DNA of 64,000 nt, from positions 27,435 to 91,434 of the forward strand of contig NZ_JAANYN010000017.1 in the NCBI RefSeq assembly GCF_011290685.1, given 5' to 3'. The notes under the pieces were generated by a model, which was not told the origin of the DNA, searched no databases, and worked only from the letters and a program-made list of their open reading frames with translations. Positions 17,119 through 26,169 of the stretch are shown here, piece after piece (position 1 is the stretch's first letter; each line of letters begins with the position of its first letter). This DNA is from Cyclobacterium plantarum. Its GTDB lineage: Bacteria; Bacteroidota; Bacteroidia; Cytophagales; Cyclobacteriaceae. The position numbers and the translations under genes were made by a program.

Positions 17119-17694
17119 ATGAAAAAATTATTTGTAATTTTATTTCTTTTGGGCTTTGGACAAGTAAATGCCCAGGTTTTATCTATCGGTCCAAAATTTG
17201 GCGTCTCCCAAGGTGACGTAAAGGTAATGGATGGGTTTAAGGGTGAAGATTCTAAAATGGGTTATCACGTAGGTGCCTTTGCCAGGATCAATTTGCCTGT
17301 TATTTTCTTACAACCCGAAGTTTTGTACACCAATACTGGCGGATCATTCTCTAACAACACCTTCAATTATGATGTCAATTTTGACCGATTAGATGTCCCT
17401 CTAATGGTCGGGATGAAGTTAGGTGGGCTCTTCAGGATTCAGGCGGGACCTGTAGCCAGTTATTTGATCAATGGAGACATGACTGCTGACAATGGGACAA
17501 GGCAAAAAATCATTCCCCCTAAGGAGGAGTTTACCTTTGGATATCAGGCAGGAGTAGGTTTGGATATTGGAAATTTTTTGATGGATTTAAAATATGAAGG
17601 AGGGCTGACAAACTCTGTCAATAATTTCGGCCAGGTTCCTACCGACCAAAGACAAAACCAACTTATACTTTCCCTGGGATTCAATCTCTTTTGA
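17119..17694 (+). CDS. PorT-like outer-membrane beta-barrel protein
   Basis: The 191-residue protein has a signal peptide (about 1-18, ending VNAQ) and eight or so alternating strands. These include SIGPKFGVSQGD, YHVGAFARINLPVIFLQPEVLYTN and FGYQAGVGLDIGNFLMDLKYEG. The C-terminus SLGFNLF ends in Phe, as outer-membrane barrels usually do. It fits the small 'outer membrane beta-barrel / porin family' group common in Bacteroidota. It is a single gene with a strong terminator downstream. The role is probably structural or adhesive; no ligand site can be identified. Confidence 0.85.
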   Translation: MKKLFVILFLLGFGQVNAQVLSIGPKFGVSQGDVKVMDGFKGEDSKMGYHVGAFARINLPVIFLQPEVLYTNTGGSFSNNTFNYDVNFDRLDVPLMVGMKLGGLFRIQAGPVASYLINGDMTADNGTRQKIIPPKEEFTFGYQAGVGLDIGNFLMDLKYEGGLTNSVNNFGQVPTDQRQNQLILSLGFNLF

Positions 17695-17711
17695 TCATTT
17701 AAACTGACAAA

Positions 17712-17757
17712 GTCCACCTTAACATTGAATCAATGTTAAGGTGGACCTATTTTTTTA
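17712..17757. terminator. Bidirectional terminator with 16-bp perfect arms
   Basis: The arms GTCCACCTTAACATTG (17712-17727) and its exact complement (17731-17746) enclose a 3-nt loop and are followed by CTATTTTTTT. The hairpin lies between the barrel gene and the convergent cstA. Confidence 0.9.
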
Positions 17758-19386
17758 GGCCATTTTCCTGACTTCCACATCTTTTGTCAGACTTTTCTTG
17801 GCCAAAATGATCAAAGCAAAGGAAAGCACAAAAAGAATGGTTGCAATAATAGAAAGGACATAAGCATCTTTCTGAAAATTCTGCCAGGCAAACAAACCCA
17901 GGGAACTAAGGGTGACAGTAAACATGAAAAACATCGGGATAGTAACAAAGGTGGGATTGATTTTTTTCTTGATCAACCAAACGGAAATGGTCAACAATGC
18001 CAGTGCAGCCAGGAGTTGATTGGCAGATCCAAATATGGGCCATAGTGTGGTAAACCCCCCACTTCCCAATAATAAAACAGAAAGCACTACCACTACACTC
18101 GTAGATAGATACCTGTTTTGGGATAATTTCTTTCCTATGGGTTGTTCCACATCCTCAAAATATTCCTGAAGGGTAAACCTGGCCAGTCTGGTGCAGGTAT
18201 CCAGTGTTGTCAAAGCAAAAGCAGACACGGTTAATGCCACAAAGCCTATGGCAAATGGCTCGGACACACCCATGGCTGAAATGATATTCCCCAATCCATC
18301 GGCGAAAAGAGGAACAGGGCCTTCCTCCCCCAATCTGGACAAATAATCCGTCCTGCTCAGGACAACCACGGCTCCCACTGAAATAATGGCCAAAAATGAT
18401 TCTATCAACATGCCACCAAACCCAACTATTTTGGCATCCCCTTCCCTGTCAATTTGCTTGGAAGTAGTGCCTGAGGCAACCAGGGAATGAAATCCACTTA
18501 TGGCGCCACATGCTATGGTCACAAAAAGCACGGGAAACAAATAGCCAAGGTTTTCATCTGTTACATGAATTTCCGTATCCATTACTATGGTAGGATTGGC
18601 CACAAAGACCCCTACAATAGCTGCCAGAATCAAACCGTACAACAGAAAACTATTCAGGTAATCTCTGGGCTGTAACAACATGGACACAGGGGTAACGGAA
18701 GCGATAAATGCATAAATCAACAGTATATAAACCCAGGTTTGATAGTTCAACACGAAAGGAATTTGCATTCCCAGGTAAACAAAATAATACATTACCGCAA
18801 CACCAATAATGGAGGCTATTAAAAATGCACTTTTCCTATGTCCCGTGACTTTGGTAACAAACCCAAACACCACAGCCAACCCAATGAACAAAATGGAAGC
18901 CGAAGCCACACCTGGGTTGCTGATAAAGGTTTTGGCAATAATATCCGCAAATACGGCAATGATCAGGATCAGGGTCGAAAAGCTGAATAAAATAAACAAC
19001 CTTTTCCCCTTTTTACCAATATTGTTTTGAATGATAACACCTATGGATTTTCCATCATTTCTCAGTGATGCCACCATACTTCCCAGGTCATGTACTGCCC
19101 CAAAAAATATTCCCCCTATCAAAATCCATATAACGGCTGGTATCCAGCCAAAAGTAATGGCAATGATTGGCCCAACTATAGGACCTGCACCTGCGATGGA
19201 GGCAAAATGGTGTCCGAGCACAACAATCGGCTTACTGGGCACATAATCTACCCCGTCATTTAGCCGATGTGAGGGGGTGAGATTATCATTATTGATTTTA
19301 AACTTTTTGAAAACATACTTACCATAGATGAAATAAGCACCGGTCAGAATGATGGCTGAAAAAACAAATAAATAGGTGAGTTGCAT
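17755..19386 (-). CDS. cstA: Carbon starvation protein CstA family transporter
   Basis: The 543-residue polytopic protein has about 14-16 hydrophobic segments. The family hallmark GHHFASIAGAGPIVGPI lies near residue 57, followed by WILIGGIFFGAVHDLGSMV and, later, FGSANQLLAALALL. CstA proteins take up peptides or pyruvate and are induced on carbon limitation in enterobacteria. This is the shorter form (about 540 rather than 700 residues) seen in many non-enteric bacteria. No two-component pyruvate sensor pair is adjacent. It is monocistronic and convergent with the barrel gene. Confidence 0.93.
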   Translation of the reverse strand: MQLTYLFVFSAIILTGAYFIYGKYVFKKFKINNDNLTPSHRLNDGVDYVPSKPIVVLGHHFASIAGAGPIVGPIIAITFGWIPAVIWILIGGIFFGAVHDLGSMVASLRNDGKSIGVIIQNNIGKKGKRLFILFSFSTLILIIAVFADIIAKTFISNPGVASASILFIGLAVVFGFVTKVTGHRKSAFLIASIIGVAVMYYFVYLGMQIPFVLNYQTWVYILLIYAFIASVTPVSMLLQPRDYLNSFLLYGLILAAIVGVFVANPTIVMDTEIHVTDENLGYLFPVLFVTIACGAISGFHSLVASGTTSKQIDREGDAKIVGFGGMLIESFLAIISVGAVVVLSRTDYLSRLGEEGPVPLFADGLGNIISAMGVSEPFAIGFVALTVSAFALTTLDTCTRLARFTLQEYFEDVEQPIGKKLSQNRYLSTSVVVVLSVLLLGSGGFTTLWPIFGSANQLLAALALLTISVWLIKKKINPTFVTIPMFFMFTVTLSSLGLFAWQNFQKDAYVLSIIATILFVLSFALIILAKKSLTKDVEVRKMA

Positions 19387-19551
19387 GATCTGGTCTTAAG
19401 TTAATGTTTAAAGATAATGAGAAAATTGATTTCATCAGAAATAAACCCTAATTTAAAAAAATATCAGGTTTAGGCATAAGCTTCGCAGTTTGGCGAAGGG
19501 CATATTAAATTATCCAACCTATCTAACAGCAAAATCATTAAATTTTAAAGC

Positions 19552-20598
19552 ATGGAAAAAGAAACCCTTGTTTTTATTGGGATAGCACTTGGATTGTTGG
19601 TGTTCAGCCATATTTTTCTTTGGTTGTTATTTCCAAAACTGGCCAGGCTGATTTACAGACCTACCTCCGAAAAGGGAAAAAATGCCATGAGAAAATTTTC
19701 CACCGCATTAAAATGGGGACTCTTTTTTGCCGTATTCCCCATTATCGAACCTCTCTTCTCTCCACCTGATTTAAGCCACTTTGGTAAGGAGCCTTTTTTT
19801 ATAGTCCTTGCCATCATCACTTTTTCCTGGATACTTATTGAGCTGTCCAATGTATTGAGGCATGCTTTTTTGGAGAACTTCAATTCAAACAAAGAGGACA
19901 ATTTAAGAGAAAGGCGATTGCTCACTCAGGTAGCCTTTGTCAGAAAGCTTTTTATTATAATAGTTGTTATCCTTGCTTTTTCAGCCATATTGATGAATTT
20001 CGAATCAGCCCGCAAACTAGGTGCGGGCTTGTTGACTTCTGCAGGTATTGTAGGTATCATTGTTGGTTTGGCTGCACAAAAATCCATCGCCAATTTATTG
20101 GCAGGGTTTCAAATTGCTTTCACACAACCCATAAGAATTGATGATGTAGTGGTGGTAGAGGATGAATGGGGGAAAATTGAGGAGATCAACCTGACTTATG
20201 TAGTGGTCAGGATATGGGATCAGAGAAGGTTGGTGCTACCTATCAACTATTTCATTGAAAAGCCATTCCAAAATTGGACCAGGACTACTGCTGATATCTG
20301 GGGGACAGTATTCATGTATGTAGACCATACCATTCCGGTGGAGGATTTAAAAGTCAAGCTAAAAGAAATATTGGATGGCAGCTCCTTATGGGATAAAAAG
20401 GTGCAGGTACTTCAGGTAACCGATTACACAGAAAAAACAGTAGAAATCCGTTGCCTGATGAGTGCCAGAGACAGCCCTACGGCCTTTGATCTCAGGTGTT
20501 TGGTTAGAGAAAAAATGTTGGAATACCTCCAGCAGAATTACCCAGGGTCCCTGCCAAAATCCCGGGTTTTATTGTCCGGTGAGGAAGAAAAAAAATGA
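19552..20598 (+). CDS. MscS-family mechanosensitive channel
   Basis: The 348-residue protein has about four hydrophobic segments (roughly 6-28, 50-68, 78-98, 130-150) before the pore-lining helix SAGIVGIIVGLAAQKSIANL (about 163-182). The MscS beta domain follows (FTQPIRIDDVVVVEDEWGKIEEI, then RLVLPINYFIEKPFQNWT), then the alpha/beta C-terminal domain to the end. It would open under membrane tension to release solutes during osmotic downshock. No fused cyclic-nucleotide or other sensor domain is present. It stands alone, about 110 bp upstream of accD, which has its own promoter. Confidence 0.93.
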   Translation: MEKETLVFIGIALGLLVFSHIFLWLLFPKLARLIYRPTSEKGKNAMRKFSTALKWGLFFAVFPIIEPLFSPPDLSHFGKEPFFIVLAIITFSWILIELSNVLRHAFLENFNSNKEDNLRERRLLTQVAFVRKLFIIIVVILAFSAILMNFESARKLGAGLLTSAGIVGIIVGLAAQKSIANLLAGFQIAFTQPIRIDDVVVVEDEWGKIEEINLTYVVVRIWDQRRLVLPINYFIEKPFQNWTRTTADIWGTVFMYVDHTIPVEDLKVKLKEILDGSSLWDKKVQVLQVTDYTEKTVEIRCLMSARDSPTAFDLRCLVREKMLEYLQQNYPGSLPKSRVLLSGEEEKK

Positions 20599-20664
20599 GA
20601 TGAAAAATTGTATTCGGAGCGAGAATACAGATTTTGGTTTTATTTAACGGATAATACCCATAAA

Positions 20665-20697
20665 TTTGAATTCCCAAATTACTTTTGGGCTAATTTA
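20665..20697 (+). promoter_or_regulatory. Promoter of accD, Bacteroidota type
   Basis: TTTG (20665-20668), a 21-nt spacer and TACTTTTG (20690-20697) fit the TTTG/TAnnTTTG pattern. Transcription should begin about 6 nt before the accD ATG, giving a very short leader. Confidence 0.55.
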
Positions 20698-20708
20698 AAC
20701 AAAACTTT

Positions 20709-21551
20709 ATGGCTTGGTTTAAAAGGAAAGATGCCGGGATCAAAACTTCCACAGAGGAAAAAAAAGACACTCCTGACGGACTATGGTACAAGACCCCAAA
20801 AGGGAATATCATCCACACCCGGGAATTGAAAAACAACTCTTATGTCTGCCCAGACGATGACTATCACGTAAAAATTGGTTCCAAAGAATATTTTGAGATA
20901 CTCTTTGACGACAACCAATTCAAGGAACTGGACAAAGACATGACCTCGGGTGATCCGCTAAATTTTGTGGATAGCAAACCCTATACTACCAGAATTAAAG
21001 ATACCATCGCCAAAACAAACCTAAAGGATGCTGCCCGGACGGGAGTTGGCAAAATCAATGGTCTTGACCTCATTATCACCTGTATGGATTTCAACTTCAT
21101 TGGCGGTTCAATGGGATCAGTGGTAGGAGAAAAAATATCCCGGGCAATTGATTATGCCTTGAAAAACAAAATCCCTTTCCTGATGATTTCCAAGTCCGGT
21201 GGTGCCAGAATGATGGAGGCCGGGTTTAGCTTGATGCAAATGGCGAAAACTTCCGCCAAGTTGGCTTTGTTGGACGAAGCGGGAATTCCCTACATTTCAT
21301 TGATGACGGATCCTACCACTGGAGGGGTAACAGCCTCTTACGCCATGCTTGGCGATTTTAATATTGCCGAACCGGGAGCATTAATAGGATTTGCCGGTCC
21401 AAGAGTGATAAGGGAAACCATTGGCAAGGATTTACCAAAGGGATTTCAAAGTTCCGAATTTGTTTTGGAACATGGATTTCTTGATTTTATCATCGACCGA
21501 CGTCAGTTGAAAAACAGAATGTACACTTTGCTAAACTTATTGCGCAATTAA
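20709..21551 (+). CDS. accD: Acetyl-CoA carboxylase carboxyltransferase subunit beta, zinc ribbon lost
   Basis: This subunit pairs with AccA to move CO2 from biotin to acetyl-CoA in fatty-acid synthesis. The 280-residue length is normal. The crotonase-fold core is clear: [20 protein letters not shown], the oxyanion region [18 protein letters not shown], and [15 protein letters not shown]. In E. coli AccD the N-terminus holds a four-Cys zinc ribbon. Here the same stretch (about 20-52) reads [16 protein letters not shown]...[10 protein letters not shown], so three of the four cysteines are replaced. The rest of the ribbon's scaffold ([17 protein letters not shown]) is retained. Confidence 0.95.
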   Translation: MAWFKRKDAGIKTSTEEKKDTPDGLWYKTPKGNIIHTRELKNNSYVCPDDDYHVKIGSKEYFEILFDDNQFKELDKDMTSGDPLNFVDSKPYTTRIKDTIAKTNLKDAARTGVGKINGLDLIITCMDFNFIGGSMGSVVGEKISRAIDYALKNKIPFLMISKSGGARMMEAGFSLMQMAKTSAKLALLDEAGIPYISLMTDPTTGGVTASYAMLGDFNIAEPGALIGFAGPRVIRETIGKDLPKGFQSSEFVLEHGFLDFIIDRRQLKNRMYTLLNLLRN

Positions 21552-21619
21552 GCGGTTAATAAGCCAGGATATTCGGATTAAAATATTCCCTTATTGCGGT
21601 GGATTTGTTGAATAATAAA

Positions 21620-21627
21620 TATATTTG
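21620..21627 (+). promoter_or_regulatory. Probable -7 box for nqrF
   Basis: TATATTTG matches TAnnTTTG and lies 50 nt before the nqrF ATG. A TTG at 21594-21596 lies 23 nt upstream, at the far end of the accepted spacing. Confidence 0.35.
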
Positions 21628-21677
21628 TGTCATTCATTCACCGGTTTATTATACTGATAAAAATAAAATTCTATTAA

Positions 21678-22982
21678 ATGAGTTCAGTAATCATAACTTC
21701 GATAGTAGCTTTCACCTTTATTATTTTGCTACTGGTATTTGTACTTCTTTTTGCACAATCCAAATTGGTGGCTTCCGGAGACGTGAAAATCATCATCAAC
21801 GGCGACGAAAAGAACCCTTTGGTGGCCTCTGCGGGATCTACACTACTTTCCACGTTAGGGAACAAAAAAATATTTCTCCCTTCAGCCTGTGGCGGAGGTG
21901 GCACATGTGCCATGTGCAAATGCACCATTGAAGAAGGTGGTGGTGAAGTTTTACCCACGGAGGAAGGACACCTTAGCAGGGCAGAAAAGCAAAGTAATGT
22001 GAGACTTTCCTGCCAGGTGAAGGTAAAAAACGATATGAAAATCCGAATTCCTGAAGAGATATTCGGTATCAAAAAATGGGAGTGCGAAGTGGTCTCCAAT
22101 TACAATGTTTCGACCTTCATCAAGGAGTTTAAGGTAAAGCTTCCAGAAGGTGAAACACTTGATTTTGAACCGGGAGGATACATACAAATAGATGTCCCTC
22201 AAGTGGTTGTTAATTTCAAGGATATGGATATTACACCACATCCTGAACTGGAACATCCTGAAGATGTTTACCAAAGTGACTGGGATAAATTTGGTCTGTG
22301 GGACTTGGTAATGAAAAACGATGAAGAACTTTTCAGGGCGTATTCTATGGCCAATCACCCTGCAGAAGGAAATATCGTAATGCTAACCATCAGGATTGCT
22401 ACCCCACCCTGGGACAGGGCCAACAACAAATGGATGGATGTTAATCCGGGCGTGTGTTCTTCTTACGTTTTCTCCCGCAAACCGGGTGATAAAGTAACCA
22501 TTTCAGGACCATATGGTGAATTCCATATCAATCCTACCCAGAGGGAAATGATTTATATTGGTGGTGGAGCAGGAATGGCACCATTGAGATCGCATTTATT
22601 TCATCTATTTCATACGGAAAAAACCGATCGTAAAGTTTCTTACTGGTATGGAGGAAGGTCTAAAAAGGAATTGTTTTACACCCCACACTTCAGAGATATA
22701 GAAAAGGAATTTCCAAATTTTAATTTTCACATCGGTCTCTCTGAGCCGCTTCCCGAGGATAACTGGAAAGTCAAAAAATCTCTGGATGATAAGGAAGGGG
22801 ATGGATACGTAGGATTCATTCATCAGGTACTCTACGACAACTATCTGAAAGATATAGAGGAGCCGGATGAGATTGAATATTACCTTTGCGGTCCTCCACT
22901 AATGAATTCTGCAGTATTGAAAATGCTGGACGATATGGGAGTCCCCAATGAAAACATAAGATTTGACGATTTCGGAGGTTAA
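21678..22982 (+). CDS. nqrF: Na+-translocating NADH:quinone reductase subunit F
   Basis: NqrF is the NADH-oxidising entry subunit of the sodium pump. The order is a single N-terminal membrane helix (about 3-24), a 2Fe-2S ferredoxin domain with [13 protein letters not shown] and the later Cys in RLSCQVKV, then an FAD-binding domain with the RAYSMAN flavin motif, and an NADH-binding domain with [14 protein letters not shown] and YYLCGPPLM. The length of 434 residues is slightly above the usual 405-410. The subunits A-E are not in this window, so this gene is split from the nqr operon or the operon lies elsewhere. A strong terminator follows. Confidence 0.96.
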   Translation: MSSVIITSIVAFTFIILLLVFVLLFAQSKLVASGDVKIIINGDEKNPLVASAGSTLLSTLGNKKIFLPSACGGGGTCAMCKCTIEEGGGEVLPTEEGHLSRAEKQSNVRLSCQVKVKNDMKIRIPEEIFGIKKWECEVVSNYNVSTFIKEFKVKLPEGETLDFEPGGYIQIDVPQVVVNFKDMDITPHPELEHPEDVYQSDWDKFGLWDLVMKNDEELFRAYSMANHPAEGNIVMLTIRIATPPWDRANNKWMDVNPGVCSSYVFSRKPGDKVTISGPYGEFHINPTQREMIYIGGGAGMAPLRSHLFHLFHTEKTDRKVSYWYGGRSKKELFYTPHFRDIEKEFPNFNFHIGLSEPLPEDNWKVKKSLDDKEGDGYVGFIHQVLYDNYLKDIEEPDEIEYYLCGPPLMNSAVLKMLDDMGVPNENIRFDDFGG

Positions 22983-22991
22983 TTTAAAATG

Positions 22992-23021
22992 AGTCCCGTT
23001 AATTGCTAACGGGACTTTTTT
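22992..23021 (+). terminator. Rho-independent terminator after nqrF
   Basis: AGTCCCGTTA (22992-23001) pairs with TAACGGGACT (23007-23016) across a 5-nt loop and is followed by a run of T. Confidence 0.92.
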
Positions 23022-23069
23022 AATGCAGGTATTTTCAATAAATTTGATCTTCAATTTTAAAGATTATCA

Positions 23070-24227
23070 ATGGATCTTGAGGCATTTTTCGAACCCATTC
23101 AGCCAGCCATCTTAAACAAAGAATACGGTCACAATGCATTTTTTCATCACATACATTGCCATGGAGAAACCTTTCCGGAAATAAAAGGGATTCAGATTGC
23201 TCTTGTTGGAATCGAGGAGTATCGCGGTGCTGATAATGATCAGGTGGAAAACTCCTCTTTGACTACAAACCAGATAAGAAGTAAACTCTATCCCCTAAAA
23301 AAAGGACAGAACAACTACTGCATAGCAGATCTGGGCAATATCAAAATTGGACAAAGCAGAGAAGAAACACTATCGCTGATCAGTTCAATCGGAGAGTTAT
23401 TGTTGAAAATGGAAGTTTTGCCTATTTTTGTAGGAGGAAGTCATGACCTGGATCTGGGCCAATACCGCTCCTATCAGCCAATGAAAAAACTGGTTAGCCT
23501 GCTTACCGTTGATGCTAAAATGGATATGGAGGACAAGGGCAAGCCCATGGAGCTTCACTCCCAGGACATTATTTTAAACAAGCCCAATTATATGTTTAAT
23601 TATTGTCATCTGGCCTATCAGAGTTTTTTAACGGATCCGGAATTGGTCACTACACTTGAAAAACTTTATTTTGACCATGTAAGGTTGGGACAACTCAGGG
23701 ATAGCTTCAAGGAAACAGAACCCCTAATCCGGAATGCGGACTTGCTGAGTTTTGATGTATGCGCTATTCACGCATCAGATGCCCCAGGGGCCATTGATGC
23801 CCAGCCTTTTGGGCTAAGTGCGGAGGAAGCCTGCCAGATTTGCTGGTTTGCCGGAATGAATGAAAAATTAAGTTCAATGGGCATTTATGGGTACCATGGA
23901 AAACTGGACGACGGCAGGTCCAAAACAGCCTCCGTGATAGCGACCATGATTTGGTACTTTATTGAGGGTTTTTACCAAAGGAAGGACAGTTTATCCTTCA
24001 AAAGCAGTGATTACATCAAATATACTGTATCTTTAGATTCAAAACCTTCTATATTGCATTTTTATAAAAGCAAGTTGAGCGGTAAATGGTGGATGGAAAT
24101 CCCTAAAAATAAAACTGAAAAATATAAAAGAGACACCATCATCCCTTGCAGTTATCAGGATTACCTTACTGCGCAACAAGGAGAGATTCCTGAAAGGTGG
24201 GTCAATTCCCAACTAAAACTCTACTGA
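23070..24227 (+). CDS. Divergent ureohydrolase (arginase/formimidoylglutamase-like)
   Basis: The 385-residue protein has the ureohydrolase-type alpha/beta fold landmarks in order: VGGSHDLDLGQY, LLTVDAKMDM, and LLSFDVCAIHASDAPGA. The canonical binuclear-Mn motifs are GGDHS, DAHxD and DxDxxDP. Here the His of the first survives, DAHxD has become DAKMD, and the second Asp of the last motif is Cys. The enzyme may bind one metal, use a different chemistry, or be catalytically inactive (inference). Bacteroidota genomes carry such divergent members annotated as formimidoylglutamase. No hut genes are adjacent. The next gene, 54 bp downstream, is a cytochrome b5-like miniprotein. Confidence 0.72.
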   Translation: MDLEAFFEPIQPAILNKEYGHNAFFHHIHCHGETFPEIKGIQIALVGIEEYRGADNDQVENSSLTTNQIRSKLYPLKKGQNNYCIADLGNIKIGQSREETLSLISSIGELLLKMEVLPIFVGGSHDLDLGQYRSYQPMKKLVSLLTVDAKMDMEDKGKPMELHSQDIILNKPNYMFNYCHLAYQSFLTDPELVTTLEKLYFDHVRLGQLRDSFKETEPLIRNADLLSFDVCAIHASDAPGAIDAQPFGLSAEEACQICWFAGMNEKLSSMGIYGYHGKLDDGRSKTASVIATMIWYFIEGFYQRKDSLSFKSSDYIKYTVSLDSKPSILHFYKSKLSGKWWMEIPKNKTEKYKRDTIIPCSYQDYLTAQQGEIPERWVNSQLKLY

Positions 24228-24281
24228 TTGAATGCAGCTTATTGTCGGCCTTATGATACACGTGTTGTTTAATGGTAAAAT

Positions 24282-24509
24282 ATGATTGCCATTTCAAAAT
24301 CCCAGTTGGCCTTGAGAAACGGGCAGGATAAGCCTGAAATCTGGATAGCCTTCCAGGGAAAAGTTTATGATCTCGCCAGTTCAAGGCTTTGGAAATCCGG
24401 CAGGCACTATGAGCACTGGGCAGGGCAGGATCTTACTGAAGAATTGAAAAGTGCACCCCATACAGCCCATGTTTTTGATAAATTTGAACCTATAGGATAC
24501 CTGAAATAA
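24282..24509 (+). CDS. Cytochrome b5-like heme/steroid-binding small protein
   Basis: The 75-residue soluble protein matches the minimal bacterial cytochrome b5-like (MAPR/COG4892-type) domain. PEIWIAFQGKVYDLASSRLWKSG is followed by HYEHWAGQDLTEELKSAPHT and ends HVFDKFEPIGYL. The A-G-x-D-L-T and A-P-H segments are the core of this family, which binds heme or a hydrophobic ligand. It ends with TAA directly abutting the ATG of the amino-sugar kinase, so the two are probably cotranscribed. Its ligand here is unknown. Confidence 0.85.
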   Translation: MIAISKSQLALRNGQDKPEIWIAFQGKVYDLASSRLWKSGRHYEHWAGQDLTEELKSAPHTAHVFDKFEPIGYLK

Positions 24510-25352
24510 ATGATTCTAATTGCAGACAGTGGTTCAAGCAAAACCGATTGGCGGGTAATCGGGAAAGATGACAACATCTCTCAGTTCAGGACCATCGGAT
24601 TTAACCCCTATTATCAAACCAGAGAGGACATGGTTGCAGGTTTAAACAACCCTCATTTGCTGGCTTTAAAATCTCAGGTCAGCCAGATCTATTTTTATGG
24701 GTCCGGTTGTACCTCAGCGGCCAATAAAGCATCCGTTGCACAAGCCATCCATAGTATATTTCCACTCACTGAAATACATGTTGATCACGACCTTATGGCT
24801 TCTGCCAGGGCTACCTGTGGACACCAGGCCGGCATAGCCTGTATTCTGGGTACCGGATCCAACAGCGGTGACTACGATGGGGAAAACATTGTCTCAAGCA
24901 GGCCTTCCCCCGGTTATTTATTGGGTGATGAAGGTGGTGGAGTATATATTGGAAAGCATTTTCTTCAGGATTTTATTTATGATGACATGCCTGAAGAAAT
25001 CCGCAAGGAGTTTATCAAGGTCTATAACCTAACGATATTCGAGATTCAGGACAACGTTTACAAAAAGCCCTTTCCCAACCGGTACATGGCTGGTTTTTGT
25101 AAGTTTATTTCACAACACAAATCCAATCCTTATTGCTATAACCTGATTTATAATGCCTTTAGGGATTTCTTTCACAGGCATGTAATGAGGTATGAAAACT
25201 ATCAAAACAAGCCTGTGAACTTTGTAGGATCAATCGCATACTATAATAATGACATTCTGAGAAAAGCCGGAAAGGACCTGCAAATTCAAATCAATACCAT
25301 CATCGAAACCCCGATTGCCGGGTTGACCCTTTATCATCAAGAAAAAATATGA
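24510..25352 (+). CDS. N-acetyl amino-sugar kinase, BadF/BadG/BcrA/BcrD ATPase family
   Basis: The 280-residue ASKHA-fold kinase begins ILIADSGSSKTDWRV (phosphate 1 loop with catalytic-type residues) and continues with VDHDLMASARATCG and ILGTGSNSG plus GDEGGG, all typical of the BadF/BadG N-acetylglucosamine kinase group. Because it overlaps murQ by ATGA, it probably makes N-acetylmuramic acid 6-phosphate (or GlcNAc-6-P) for the etherase. Related clostridial MurK enzymes phosphorylate both sugars (known for that family; applied here by inference). Cytosolic. Confidence 0.88.
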   Translation: MILIADSGSSKTDWRVIGKDDNISQFRTIGFNPYYQTREDMVAGLNNPHLLALKSQVSQIYFYGSGCTSAANKASVAQAIHSIFPLTEIHVDHDLMASARATCGHQAGIACILGTGSNSGDYDGENIVSSRPSPGYLLGDEGGGVYIGKHFLQDFIYDDMPEEIRKEFIKVYNLTIFEIQDNVYKKPFPNRYMAGFCKFISQHKSNPYCYNLIYNAFRDFFHRHVMRYENYQNKPVNFVGSIAYYNNDILRKAGKDLQIQINTIIETPIAGLTLYHQEKI

Positions 25353-26164
25353 GTACCACAGAAAGTTCTTCTTTTTACGATCACCTGGAAAAAATGTCAG
25401 TAAGTGAATTGCTGGCAAATATGAATAAAGAGGATCAAACTGTTCCATTGGCAGTAAATAAAGCTTTACCACAGCTGGAGGCATTAATAGATGCGATCGT
25501 ACCAAGAATGGAAAAAGGCGGCCGCCTCTTTTACATAGGTGCTGGCACAAGTGGGCGATTGGGTATTTTGGATGCTTCGGAATGTCCCCCTACCTACGGG
25601 GTCTCTCATGAAATGGTCATCGGCATTATTGCCGGTGGGGACACAGCCATCCGAAAAGCAGTAGAAAATGCGGAGGATGATCCACAACAGGCCTGGAAAG
25701 ATATTCAATCATTTGGATTCAACGCACAAGATACAGTAATTGGAATTGCTGCTTCAGGTACTACACCATATGTAATCGGAGGAGTTAAGGCTGCTGAATC
25801 GGCAGGCTTGCTCACAGGTTGTGTTACTTGTAATACCAATAGCCCCCTGGCAGCTGCAGTGAGGTTCCCGGTTGAGGTAGTGGTGGGGCCTGAATTCGTA
25901 ACCGGTAGTACGCGCATGAAATCAGGAACTGCACAAAAACTTTGTCTTAACATGATCTCTACCAGTGTCATGATCAAACTCGGAAAGGTCAAAGGAAATA
26001 AAATGGTGGACATGCAGTTATCTAATAAAAAACTGGTTGATAGAGGCACAAAGATGATCATGGAAGCGACTGGGTTGGGAGAAAAAGAAGCCCATGATTT
26101 GTTGAACAAATATGGATCCGTAAGAAACGCAGTCGCCGCTCATGAAAAAAAAACTGATGCCTAA
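25349..26164 (+). CDS. murQ: N-acetylmuramic acid 6-phosphate etherase
   Basis: MurQ cleaves the lactyl ether of MurNAc-6-P to GlcNAc-6-P and D-lactate in peptidoglycan recycling. The 271-residue protein has the SIS-domain signature GAGTSGRLGILDASECPPTYG, the AAGDTAI-like segment (IAGGDTAIRKAVENAEDD), GIAASGTTPYV and the second-motif TGSTRMKSGTAQK. The start overlaps the kinase stop by ATGA, indicating coupled translation. The C-terminus is about 25 residues shorter than the usual 297-300, ending after the helix YGSVRNAVAAHEKK. Confidence 0.96.
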   Translation: MSTTESSSFYDHLEKMSVSELLANMNKEDQTVPLAVNKALPQLEALIDAIVPRMEKGGRLFYIGAGTSGRLGILDASECPPTYGVSHEMVIGIIAGGDTAIRKAVENAEDDPQQAWKDIQSFGFNAQDTVIGIAASGTTPYVIGGVKAAESAGLLTGCVTCNTNSPLAAAVRFPVEVVVGPEFVTGSTRMKSGTAQKLCLNMISTSVMIKLGKVKGNKMVDMQLSNKKLVDRGTKMIMEATGLGEKEAHDLLNKYGSVRNAVAAHEKKTDA

Positions 26165-26169
26165 GGGTA

